Origin: Asterella californica
Taxonomy: Eukaryota; Streptophyta; Marchantiopsida; Marchantiales; Aytoniaceae
Length of the DNA stretch: 64,000 nt
Assembly: GCA_036924285.1 (NCBI GenBank)
Contig: JAYKYS010000001.1
Span: forward strand, 33,541,501 to 33,605,500
Reading direction: 5' to 3'
In this document: positions 33,847 through 44,284 of the stretch, in pieces
Numbering within the stretch: position 1 is the stretch's first letter
How the letters are laid out: every line of letters begins with the position of its first letter
Translations under genes and position numbers: made by a program
Notes under the pieces: generated by a model
Databases searched by the model: none
The model's input: only the letters and a program-made list of their open reading frames with translations
What the model was told of the DNA's origin: nothing

Positions 33847-34149
33847 CGACATCGTGGCAGGGCTGTTGACATGGACAGTAAGAATGTTGACGTGGAATGC
33901 AGTGTGTATGTCGAACATGGACACTCATCGTGGTTGGACATACAGTCATCGTGGAAATGCGAAGTAGCAGAATGGCGCTTGCGCTCTGCTCTGCTATGAC
34001 GATGTATTCGAACTGAAATGCAATCACCTGGCGATCAAAGCGCGGGGTAGTGGACGCTGTCGATAGCGTTAGACGTGCTGGTGTCTATCAGCATTAGCGA
34101 GTGGGGACGCTGTCGAACTCGATAGACGTGCGTCTATCAACACGATTCG

Positions 34150-37059
34150 ATGGAGACAGCAACTGTGGAGACAGATGAGTGGAATATCGACGAACTTAAC
34201 TTTCCAACCGAGGATATATCTTTCGCATTTCCTTCCGGGCCTAGAGTGGAGGGGGCAGAGAACGAGGAGAATATTTTCCAGCGTTGGAGAGAAGAGTTTC
34301 GGACAGAAGAAGTGCGACCGCTGATCGATCTGAAAGGAAGATCATGGGAGGAGATTCGCACAGCTGCTAGTAAAATCAAAATGGATACTTTGTTTGTAAA
34401 CTTTGATGAGTTTGAGTATGCACTATCATGTCTCTGCGTGGTGTTAGGTCGAGCCTGCCACAAGGTGAAGTCGAAAGAAGAATGTAGAGTGCGCGTGTGC
34501 AGATATGGCGCTCCCATTCGACATCGAAAATTATCTCAGTCATACGGAGTCTACGGAGGGGGAGAGGAGAATAACGATCCCCTTGTTCATCCGAACAGTG
34601 AACTCGGTCGATCTTTCCATGAGTTCACACAACGGAGGACGAGACGACGAGTGGTTTCTGCACGCGATCGAGTTGCGGGAGGAACTATCGATTTGAACGT
34701 GGAGGTTGATGGACAGCCTAGAGGTGCACAGGCACGAACAGTACCAAAGAATGGTGCTTGCGGGGAGCAGCTACGGTACATGAGCGGGGGACGGAGGCTC
34801 TATCGTGCTGGAGGACTTCTTCCGAGTTCAGGCAATCGTAGTTCAGGTGATGGTGATGGGAGTTTATCTTGCCCTTTTAGAGTGAGAGCACAGAAGAATA
34901 AGATGACTGGAAGAATTACAATAACGGTATGTGACATTACTCATTCATGTCCAGCAAGCGTACATTCTTGGCGAGGCCCTACCAAAAACAGTCGGTGGCT
35001 TAGTTCAGTCCTCGGAAATCGTATGGTCGTGAACCAGAACACACCGGTAAGGGATCTTGTCGAGGAATTCCGTCAATCGTTTCACAGGAAGTCATCTTAT
35101 GCGCAGATGTGGCGGATGCGTGAACTGGGACGTGATTCTTTGCACGGGAATCAGAGAACATCATTTAACTTCATACCTGGTCTATGTAGACGTATAGAGA
35201 GCATCGATGAAGGAGCAATCGTCGACTGGGGTAATTGGGAAAGTAGTCCAAACATGTTCCGTCATGCTTTTGTTTGTCCAGGAGCTACACGGAGAGTACT
35301 GCAATATACTCAGAAACTGATAGCTATAGATGCGTGTCATTCTAAAAATCGTAAGTACCCGTGTCAAATTTTCACGGCTTCGGTTTTGGATGGCAACAAT
35401 GAAACAGTAATTCTAGCATATGCTGTGGCTCCAGAGGAGTCCACCCATACGTGGACTTGGTTTTTACTGTTGTTGAAAGAAGCGATTTATGGCATTCTTT
35501 CTCCAGACACTGTGATAATTTCCGATAGACAGAAAGGGTTAGAGTCTGCTGTCGTGGAAGTTCTGCCTGGTATAGTACATGGACACTACGCTCAACATAT
35601 CAGGATGAACCTCCGTACTCGGTTTGGGCGTGATGCAGAGAAACCATTCTTAGCGCTATTGTACGCAAGGAGTATCGAGCGGTAAGTAAGTCTGATACAT
35701 ATACCAGTGCATTCATTGTATTGACTCATTGCGGTTCAGTAGATGTGGTTTTGCGCAAGAAGAAGGTGCAAAGATGTGGTTTTACGCAGGAAGAAGGTGC
35801 TAAGGTTAATTTTTGTTTATTGTTGCAGGTTTGAGCAGATAATTTCCGATATTCAGGAATCCGGAGAGAAAGGAGTAGCTTTGGCAACCTACCTGAAGAC
35901 TATTCGACCCGAGCGTTACAGTAGAGCATGGTTTCCTCTCCCCAGATATGGGAAAGTTACATCAAACCTCGCTGAATCTGTGAACAATGCACTGAGGTCG
36001 ATTCGTTTACACGCACCCTTCCGCATTCTGTTAGATATGTGGTTTTACATTATGCAACAGTTTTCGACTCGTAGATCTGCGTTGGAGCAACACAGAAGGC
36101 TTCTCACGTCTTATGCGAGACAGAGACAGCAAGAGAATGAGATTGCTTCCGAACAGCTTTTATGTTCGATATCGTCATCTTCACAAGCCAGCATTAGAGC
36201 CATAGACGGTCGTAATTATGTTGTAAGACGTCTCCAAGATAGCAGTCGAGGAGAATGTTCATGCTTCGAGTATCAGGACATGTTATGGCCTTGCATGCAT
36301 GCTATATGCTGGGACAGGGAGACGGGGATCCATTCCAGCAACAATATCGACTCCATATGGTATGCCGGTTCCTTACATGGGATATATGGGCAGCATGCAT
36401 TGTCGGCTTTTACTGTCCAAGACCTGGAACCTGTGTATGGTTGTCAGGCTCCACCGATAGCTGTCAAACGAGGAAGACATAGAGTTGTTAGAATACAGTC
36501 GTCCGTTCATAGGAGTGATTCACAAGCTGATGTTCCTTCAGTACCTTCAGTGGTGGTGGTCGAGGGAGTATGTCTGGAGTTTCCAGCTTCAGGTATGAAT
36601 ACCCAGTTCGACCCAATGCCACTAGAAGAAACAGCCAATGCTCTCTCACAAGGTCCACCTCGACGCAACCGAAGAGCAGGAGATAATACTGTGAGGCAGC
36701 GGGGGCCACGTACGTATGCTTTGAGGTGTTCTATATGTAGGCAAGTTGGACATAATAAACGACGGTGTCCATCACTCGTCGCAGATAATTGTATAGGTGT
36801 TACTGGTGTTAATTCTACAGGTGTTACTGCAGAAGAAGTGACTGTAGAAGGTGATACACCTGGTGAAGGGAACCCCGTATCACATGATAACCCAATTGGC
36901 AGTGAGTTTCTTCGCCAATACTCTCAGTGTTTTCATAGTCCATGTGCTGTCGACCATACCACCAAGTCTCCTGGACCTGCTGACATGTTCGGCTCCACTG
37001 AGTTTCTCTTCTCGAATTCGGATGAAGGTGACATGAGCGAGACAGACTTCTCAGAGTAA
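34150..37059 (+). CDS. MULE transposase (920 aa), one intron
   Basis: Cuts and pastes the element at its TIRs. Exons 34150..35681 and 35829..37059 join in frame; the intron has donor GTAAGT and acceptor TTGCAG. The N-terminal region has Cys residues at 92-117 and 241-267 (possible DNA-binding zinc module). The DDE core shows Asp394 (IAIDACH), Asp459 (IISDRQKG) and Glu560 (SNLAESVNNALR). A SWIM zinc finger follows (C654, C656, C666, H668), then a CCHC knuckle at 811-824 and an acidic tail. The HxxC-type motif after the second Asp reads HGHYAQH: Tyr480 replaces the usual Cys, whereas the decayed copy at 19-20 kb keeps Cys. No stops or frameshifts. Confidence 0.93.
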
Positions 37060-37239
37060 CCTTGTGCCGTCGACAATTATCTACGCGGAGGTTAGTATTT
37101 CCAAACGAGTTACATTGTGTTTTGTGTTATATTTTCATGTATTTAAAGCTGTTTTGTGTATATAAGAAGTGTTCGACTCCACTGAGTCTCTGGCTGAGGA
37201 CTTAGGAGTAAACGTTTCAGTGAAACGCATCAGGAGGTG

Positions 37240-37785
37240 AAGTAAGTTATCGGCCACTGGTTTCCGTGTCTTTCAATGGAATGAAGTCCATTCGCATCGG
37301 CCTGTTATCGGCCACTGGTTTCCCTGTCCTTCGGCCTGCTTATTTGTGAAGTAAGCCCGCTTAGGAGTGAAGGAAGGGCATTTCCGCCACTGGTTTCTGG
37401 TTTCAGGCCGATGCTTAGGACAGAAGATAATTCATTTTGGCCACTGGTTTCCGGTAAGAGTAACTGCTTAGGACTTAGGAGTGAAGTAAGACCATTTCGG
37501 CCACTGGTTTCAGGCCGATGCTTAGGACAGAAGTTTCGGCCACTGGTTTCCGGTTAGAGTAACTGCTTAGGACTTAGGAGTGAAGTAAGAGCATTTCGGC
37601 CACTGGTTTCAGGTTTCAGGGTCTGCTTAGGACAGAAGGTAATTCATTTCGCCCACTGGTTTCCGGTTTGAGTAACTGATTAGGAGTTAAGTAAGAGCAT
37701 GAGGGCCACTTGGTTCAGGTTCCAGGACCTGCTTACGACCTAAGTACATTTCTAATCGGTCACTGGTTTCAGGTTTCAGTAGTTG
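37240..37785. repeat. GGCCACTGGTTTC minisatellite, about ten copies
   Basis: Core (T)CGGCCACTGGTTTC followed by CGG or AGG recurs about every 30-60 bp, interspersed with TGCTTAGGACTTAGGAG and GTGAAGTAAGA blocks. It lies just past the transposase stop, inside the MULE. Confidence 0.9.
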
Positions 37786-37946
37786 TGACGGTTCGCATCG
37801 GGCAGTGGTTACCAGCTTCCTGTAAGCTGTATTCGCAGAGTCAGGCAGTGCAGAGTTCGGTGGTTTAGATACTTCATTTGTTTCGACCCGGTTTCGATGG
37901 GTGTGTACCGGCTTTACACATACCGTGAATCCGTTCAGATGTTTAG

Positions 37947-38477
37947 ATGTCGAAGTATTATTTGAACTCCAGAGGTGACGTGGACGTTCGAAAGGAGGTA
38001 CTCACCGATTTGTTTGTTTATTATTTCCATGCAGGTAGACCTATGTGGAAGTTGGAGGCAGATTCTGAGACGTCTCCACGGATTGTTGTAAGCAGATCAG
38101 TAAGACTGATGCCCGTCTTCTTTTCCGAAGATTGGCAGGTTTGTGGCGGTTTGCTTTCAAGGCCGATGCGAGTTTCGAATAAGGAGGTGGAGGACGAGTT
38201 CCCGGAGTGGCATAAAGTCTGTATGCAGTGGAGATAGTACGCAGATGATGCTCAACTAGATGTGCCGTTCTCCACTGTATCTGAGCTGTCCATGTGTATC
38301 ATCGGCAGCAAAGCAGTGGTTGGACATGTAGAGCAGAGGAAGGTAGTCAAAGAGTTGATCGGGCATCTTTTCTGTGTGCGAGATCTCTTCTCGATCGACG
38401 AAGGGTTGTTAGAAGCTGTAAATGCCGAGTTTCCATGTCCAACTCACTGCCAAGAATGTGGGGTTCCTTGGGTGTAA
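37947..38477 (+). pseudogene. Small MULE ORF interrupted by one in-frame UAG
   Basis: From ATG 37947 the frame runs 96 codons to TAG at 38235, then stays open in the same frame to TAA at 38475 (176 codons in all). It is rich in charged and hydrophobic residues and ends in a small CPTHCQECG cysteine cluster. Not recognised. It could be a third element gene with a fresh nonsense mutation, a readthrough ORF (UAG UAC context), or part of a spliced gene. Position just downstream of the transposase and minisatellite. Confidence 0.4.
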
Positions 38478-38772
38478 TTGCCCAGTAGCCGTCTTTATTT
38501 CGAATGTCTAAGCAGTTGGTTCGTCTTTATCAGATAAAAGTTGCAAGTTCCGCTTCCAGGTTCTTTGTTCCGCTCCCATTGTAATCGATGTGGTGTTCCA
38601 GACTGGAAGACGGTTTACTGTAAACTTTACCTTAAACTGTGTACTGGTTCACTTTAAACTGTATGGATCAAATTTTAACTGTCGTGGTCGATGGCTGCTT
38701 AGCTTGTTAGCTGGTTAGTATAGTCGATGGCTTCTTGTCTGCGTTGGTAATCTCGCTAGCATCAGTCGTTTA

Positions 38773-38870
38773 TCGGGTAAATGGCGGGAGTAACTATGAC
38801 TCTCTTTCGGTAGCCAAATGCCTCGTCGACTTCACGATTTCTGCCCAGTGCTTGGAAATTCAACCAAGCT

Positions 38871-38903
<33 letters not shown>

Positions 38904-38925
38904 TCGGTAGCCAAATGCCTCGTCG
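38773..38925. repeat. 56-bp direct repeat, 97-bp period
   Basis: Copies 38773..38828 and 38870..38925 begin TCGGGTAAAYGGCGGGAGTA and end GCCTCGTCG, differing at one base. Confidence 0.9.
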
Positions 38926-40283
38926 TCGTCTAATTACTGACGGGCAGCTCCACGACTATGGCGAGCTCCACGACAATGGCTGTCTCGGCTCCAACCTCGT
39001 CTGTAAGTCTGCTCGCCTTGCCCTCGCTCATCCGCTTGCATCTACTGTATGAGAAGTAGAGGTCAAGTTTGTGCCGCAACGTGCTTTGCTTAGTCCGGTG
39101 GTCGGTCTGCCGTTAGTCAAGTGGGCCTGGTTGATGATTACCATCTCTGGCAGACAAAAAACTCCTTTCGCTTCACTTTTCCGGTATGGAATCCGTAGTA
39201 GTAGATTTCACAATGCAGAAAACCGCATGGTCTCTGTGATGCTAAGTAATGGTTTGTGGATGGAAGTAATGGGAGCCTGCGACAGGATTCATGCGGAAAG
39301 TACAGAGTTGCGTCCTCGGTTTTCTCTGCTTTTGAATGTTCTGTAACTCTGAAATTATCAACCATGCTCGAATGCTCGATAGATGTACACCCTGCAAGCA
39401 TTTTTTAAGCTCTTATGATGATAATTTCAGGTATAAAGGAAAATTCATTTTTTGGCAGGGGCCTCGCCTGTACAACAATTCGTATTTGCTATATAGTTGT
39501 GAAGATCTGGAGTTCACAAGAATCTCAACTTACAGTTGTAAAGTACACAGTGTACCTCTACCTTGTCCACCTTATGGATCTAGAAAACGGGTGCTGTCCA
39601 ATAGCCTAGCTCGATAGTGAAACTCTAGCGTACGTAGCTAGCTTCAGTTAGGCAGTAACCTTGTGCTAATATATCAGTGGTGAATTGTTGTAGTGCTACC
39701 CCAGCACTCCGGCACATTCTTGGCATAACCATCTATAAAATAAAATGTTTATATCCTTCTGCCATATCGATGTATTCTTAACGATGTATTCTTAACTGTA
39801 TATTCTTCTTCTTGTGTTCTCGTGGTGTGCTGTGTAAACTGTTGACAATAAACTTCAATGAGATTATAAGATCTGCTGACGTCCAGATCTGCTGACGTCC
39901 AGATCCTGGACATCGACAGTTTGTGCAGCATCGTCTCGTGTGCCTTTAACACCAGGAGTCGGCAGTAACCTGCTGCGGACTCACTACTGGTCCTGCTAGA
40001 CTCCAGACTATACCACCCTACGACACTCCGGCACCTTTATCAACGATACCAAATCGGAAGCTTGAATAAAACATTGTTAAGGATACCAAATCGCTTGAAA
40101 AAATAACATTGTGACAAAATTTGACTTACAAAGCATTACGAGAATTGTTTCAGCTTGATGATAAAACACTGTTACAAAGCATTACCCGTGCTCAACGTTT
40201 CTCTCTCTCACTACGTGAGCCAAACCGTGCTATGTCTCTTACAAACATTTTACAGGCAGCCATTGCTCGAACTGTATTACAAC
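38926..40283. other. MULE interior without certain gene
   Basis: A + frame at 39071..39346 has a passable stretch (NAENRMVSVMLSNGLWMEVM) but no recognised domain. The rest has no convincing ORF. Likely the 3' regions of the two convergent gene sets. Confidence 0.3.
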
Positions 40284-41126
40284 TCAAGGCTTCGAGTAGA
40301 CCTCAGCCAATGTCCGCTTCATCTCCTTAAGCTCCTCGTATGACAATTTAACTTCCTGTAAAGTCCGTCGCATATCTTCAAACTCCTCTACCGAGATTGT
40401 CTGCTGAACCGGGCTCTCACTATTCCCTTCTTGACTACTCCCTGCTCCATCTCTATTCACTCCTTTCAAGCTCGTGGTGTATACTGCTCCTTGGCCACGG
40501 GAAGGGGTTACAGAGTCATGCTGCCTGAAGCTCGTGGTGTATACTGCTCCTTGGCCACGGGAAGGGGTTACAGAGTCATGCTGCCTCAAATGCGAAATGC
40601 CTACAGAACGGGGTACACTTTCTTCCTTGCTCATCTTCGAAATTATCAATTTCTCACCTGCTGTGCGAATCGATACTGTTACTCGAGGAAAACTCAACAC
40701 TCGTCTTGATATTTCAGCTTCCTGACTACCCTCCAATCTCTCGTGCAACTCGCCAGCTGATATTGTCAAGAAACTACGAGCCTCATCGAAAATGGTGACT
40801 TCGAGTGATAACCCTCCCATCGATCCATCACAAAGGTACACCTTGAATCGATACACGATTTCACTCTGTGCATCCGGATGACAAAACACGCCTTTCCTTC
40901 GACTGGACAAACACCTGCGGCCATTGGAAAATCGGAAAGAACAAGCCTGGTAACAAAATTTCCATGGATAAGCTTGATCAGCCGAGTAATTCACTACGTG
41001 ACATGTTATGGGTCCAAACGTCCCACACCGTCCATCCCGAAGTGCTACACTCGGTGATAATAACATCTCCTCCGCCATTCGCACATACACTACCTCTCCC
41101 CAGGTTGGTAAACTACTCGACCACTG
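40284..41126 (-). CDS. MULE accessory ORF 2, RPA70-like zinc-ribbon/OB-fold module
   Basis: Open minus frame from about 41126 to the stop at 40284. Numbering from 41090, C46/C50, C60 and C70 are followed by IVYRFKVYLCDGS, then LEVTIFDEARSFL and ISAGELHERL. This spacing mirrors the C-terminal DNA-binding domain of RPA70 (Cys pairs, then Y-R hydrophobic strand, aspartate, FDE/A motif, helix). The second half holds a 20-residue exact tandem repeat (60-bp DNA repeat at 40468..40587) and a coiled-coil-like C-terminus (MRRTLQEVKLSYEELKEMKR). It may be spliced to accessory ORF 1. The RPA link is inference from pattern; role would be single-strand DNA binding during transposition. Confidence 0.5.
   Translation of the reverse strand, partial: QWSSSLPTWGEVVYVRMAEEMLLSPSVALRDGRCGTFGPITCHVVNYSADQAYPWKFCYQACSFRFSNGRRCLSSRRKGVFCHPDAQSEIVYRFKVYLCDGSMGGLSLEVTIFDEARSFLTISAGELHERLEGSQEAEISRRVLSFPRVTVSIRTAGEKLIISKMSKEESVPRSVGISHLRQHDSVTPSRGQGAVYTTSFRQHDSVTPSRGQGAVYTTSLKGVNRDGAGSSQEGNSESPVQQTISVEEFEDMRRTLQEVKLSYEELKEMKRTLAEVYSKP
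40468..40587. repeat. 60-bp perfect tandem duplication in coding frame
   Basis: 40468..40527 and 40528..40587 begin AAGCTCGTGGTGTATACTGC and are identical except the last base, duplicating 20 residues in accessory ORF 2. Confidence 0.95.
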
Positions 41127-41187
41127 CTACCCTACCTCTCCCTACCTCTCCCAGGTTGCTGCTTCTCTGCTCGACCACAACTGCTAC

Positions 41188-41934
41188 TCACAACGAGTGC
41201 ACTCTCGCGGTGATGTCCAGTACCTTCTCCACTGAGGTCTCAACAGCGCGAATCGATTCTAGTGCATTGTCGATCAATCGCTTAGCTTCTTGCAAATCAC
41301 CATATGCTGCTTGCAGAGTCGTGCCACAGTTCAAAGACTCCTCCTTCGCAGTATCCAACTCAGTATGAACTGCACTACTGGAAAATTTCGAGCTCTCGTC
41401 ATCCCACTCAGACAAAGATATGTTTTGCATCCACGAGTTTGCAGTGTTGAGCACCGCACTGTAAGTATATGGACGACGACAGTCCCATACGTGTCTTTCC
41501 TTCGTCTCGGGATTAAACGAAATCTTCAATAACCACCCACCACTCTGCATACGTTCAAGCACAGACTGTTGCTCCTCGACTGTCAACCTTACGAACTGGC
41601 TCGCTTTCAGGTTCGTGAATCGTTCACCCGTCCTGCTCGATGCAGCAAATCGTGGCAACTTGTCAAATGTTGTGTCTACGCAAGAAATGTCATATAAACA
41701 CACCGAAAATTTCCATTCTTTTTGCACCACATTCGGAGCAATACCGCAAATGTGCACTCCATCGATAGCTCGTTTTGGCTTTGATCCTCCGCTAATGTCG
41801 CATCCACACTTGCATACGTCTGCTGTGACTAGGCCATTCGCGTTTGGGTGGAGCACTGCAACATAACCCTCGATCCAATATGACACTAGCTGCTGTAGCT
41901 CTAACTGACGCTCGAATTGCTTTAAGGTGTGCAT
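41188..41934 (-). CDS. MULE accessory ORF 1 (248 aa), RPA-like zinc-ribbon/OB-fold module
   Basis: Starts at ATG 41934, about 0.2 kb inside the right TIR, reading toward the transposase. Residues 41-63 give CKCGC...HIC, followed by EWKFSVCLYD, then FAASSRTGERFTNLKASQFV and LLKISFNPETKERHVW. That order of cysteines, hydrophobic strand plus Asp, F-A helix and final strand is like the module in ORF 2 and like RPA70 DBD-C. The C-terminal 70 residues look coiled-coil. The stop codon overlaps a consensus donor GTGAGT at 41191, and ORF 2's frame opens at about 41126, so the two may be exons of one protein of about 520 aa. Family assignment needs a profile search. Confidence 0.55.
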   Translation of the reverse strand: MHTLKQFERQLELQQLVSYWIEGYVAVLHPNANGLVTADVCKCGCDISGGSKPKRAIDGVHICGIAPNVVQKEWKFSVCLYDISCVDTTFDKLPRFAASSRTGERFTNLKASQFVRLTVEEQQSVLERMQSGGWLLKISFNPETKERHVWDCRRPYTYSAVLNTANSWMQNISLSEWDDESSKFSSSAVHTELDTAKEESLNCGTTLQAAYGDLQEAKRLIDNALESIRAVETSVEKVLDITARVHSL

Positions 41935-42148
41935 CGCTAATCTCTAAACGTCTACACGCACAGTCCGTCGAGAACGAGGTCGCTCTGTGTTCCCGTTCAT
42001 ACAGTTCGCGCCTAACGATGTCGCTCTGTTCTCGTTCCCGTTCATACAGTTCGCGCCTACTTCTATCTGGTTCCCGCCAACCTCAACCGAGTCACATCTG
42101 CGTATTGACATGGCTCTGCTGCCGTGGCATGACTATGCTTACGTGTAT

Positions 42149-42257
42149 GTCATCAACTTCTTATTACCAGTCGAGGGTCTGATCAAGTAACGAGATTGGC
42201 GCATGGGCCTGATCAAGTAACGACTTTGGCGCATGGGCCCGACCAAGTAAATTACTG
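42149..42257. repeat. MULE right TIR
   Basis: Reverse complement of 33739..33846 with a handful of differences, with the same ~30-bp phased GCGCATGGGCCTGATCAAGT-type units. Confidence 0.9.
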
Positions 42258-42258
42258 T

Positions 42259-42477
42259 GGCTCTGAGACGTCGTTGAGAAGGACGGAAGGTTAGAGCAGA
42301 AGAAAGACCATTCGAAAAGACCCGCGACTATTACTATTCACGTCGCGTCGGCCTCTGATGCGAGAAATTTATCAGAGGGGATCTTTACAATGAAGAGAGA
42401 ATAAGTAAAAGCACAAGTCAGAAAAACCCCACCATGCTCGAAGACCACAAAACAAAGGGATCAGAGGAGAAAATCCC
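42259..42477. repeat. Right copy of ~218-bp direct duplication
   Basis: Starts two bases after the right TIR with GGCTCTGAGACGTCGTTGAG and ends GGAGAAAATCCC, where unique DNA (ACGAAACATT) begins. Partner of 33522..33738. Confidence 0.9.
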
Positions 42478-44284
42478 ACGAAACATTAACGATGCCTAGC
42501 AAGTCGTACCACCTTTTCAAGTAAGAGGTACGGGTCTCCATTCTCCATGGGCCGACTCACAGAAGTGAATTTAATGAACACGCGACGCAATGAATATCTA
42601 ACGGATGGGAACACCCCTTCAAGTCTTACAAGGGAAAGAAGGTCACAGCAACTATCCCCCGAGGGAAGAAGAACACATGGCTATTAGTAGTTCTAAGGTA
42701 ATCTATCGTCTTTATAATATCACACACGAGTAATTCAAAATTCCTGCATACAACAGTGCACATGAAGTAGCACCGTCTATTGCAATTGTTCTCTTGTGGA
42801 CCGCGCCTGCTAAAGCTCTCTGTATAGCAATGAAAACTCGTTTTCTAAAAAACATAGTGCAAAAAAAAGAGAAACTGGTATCCTTGGCGTCTCACATAGT
42901 AGACTCTGGCACAATCTTGAAAGAAGACGTCGAACTCCAAAGTTGTTGATTTGTATATCTTCAAGGCTAAAGGGATGAAGCGATGTCCCACTTGCATACT
43001 CTTATACTTGGACACAAATGCTGCTGCCACGCTTGCAGCCCATCCTAAGAGATAGATGATCACCTGTGCCGTCACTAAATCTCGTGTCGGATCCGTGACA
43101 ATCACGTCTGTCACTGACACTTGATCCTCTCTCATCATATACAGGTCAACTCTCATTGATCCTCCCGTTTGAAAGACATACCAACGCTCTCTTCACGTCA
43201 TGTAACCGCTCTCCCGTGCTAAGACAAACACGAAGTCTCTGATGACATCATGAGTAGCTATCCGTTCTCCACTGTGAGGACAGCGAGCAAGATGTCGAGC
43301 GAGACATCACACTCGCAGTTGGATAATGCCGAAGCAACAGGTGTATGAGTCAAGAGCCTGCGTCCGTGTCTGAACAAGAGCGGAGTCGAGCTCTAGTTTC
43401 TCGTGAGATGGAAAGATCCACTAAGAGCGCATGAAGAACCTGCTAGAAGTGATGTCGCGTCAGAGATGACTATAGTCCGTGAGATCCATCGATAGCTAGG
43501 ATATCGAATAGAAGATGTGTCTCACATGTCTCAAGAGTCAAACTATCTCTTGTCGCATGAAGACACATCTGTAGTAGATAAGAACCATCCTCGACTTGTA
43601 TCACATAGTTCTCCAAAATAGATCTATCTCGCAAGAGAAAATGACAACAGAGCCAAGGTGCTGAGAGGGTCCAATACCCAAAAAGACTATCGGAGCAGTC
43701 TCCTCCATGTCCTCAGTAACTGAGCTATAGAATGAGAAATATGTCTTTGAGCTACTGCTGTCGCTACCTGAAAAACTTCGTGAAACCATTAGAGGAGTCG
43801 TCTGTCAGAAAACAATCTCATAAGTGCTCGTAGATCCCCTCAGCAGACCTCCAGAAAATAGACATGGAGGTGTACACAAGACTTCTGCAAAATGATCTAT
43901 CGAGACATAATGGCTCCTCATGCTGATAATCTTGAATCTCAAGTGGTGGAGGATCATCCGATGGAGATGAAAGAAATGCAACGAAGCGATCGTCTTCTCA
44001 ATAAGACATGCCACTGACAAAAGATGCAATGCTCTAGCAATTCTATTATACTTTTCAACTTGACCTAACATCCTACAACGTTGTATGCGGACGAAAGATG
44101 AGACATCACGTGTAGAGACAGACTCACTCCTATCTCGTTTCGCACGTATTGATTCTTCTTGTAAGATCGCACAATCACCTGCACAAAATCTCCAAAGACG
44201 AGCCGCCATCTCCCGATGTCTTCTTCTGTCATCTCGAGTATAACGGAGACATCAACGAGGAAGTAAGAGGAACAGTAACCACGC
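42478..44284. other. Decayed intergenic DNA around the retrotransposon insertion site
   Basis: 42575..42637 repeats 27031..27103. The rest is GA/TC-biased, with open frames (42845..43156 and 43805..44209, minus) lacking recognisable domains. Confidence 0.35.

Larger units (their letters stand above)
33739..42257. mobile_element. Apparently autonomous MULE (8.5 kb)
   Basis: Bounded by TIRs 33739..33846 and 42149..42257 (terminus CAGTAATTTACTTGGTCGG). Contains a full-length MULE transposase on + and two ORFs on - converging toward it, the layout of maize MuDR (mudrA/mudrB), plus a small + ORF between them. Host DNA resumes as the second copy of a ~218-bp duplication. Internal minisatellites at 37240..37785 and 38773..38925. 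Intact TIRs, transposase and near-identical flanks suggest recent activity. Confidence 0.85.
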
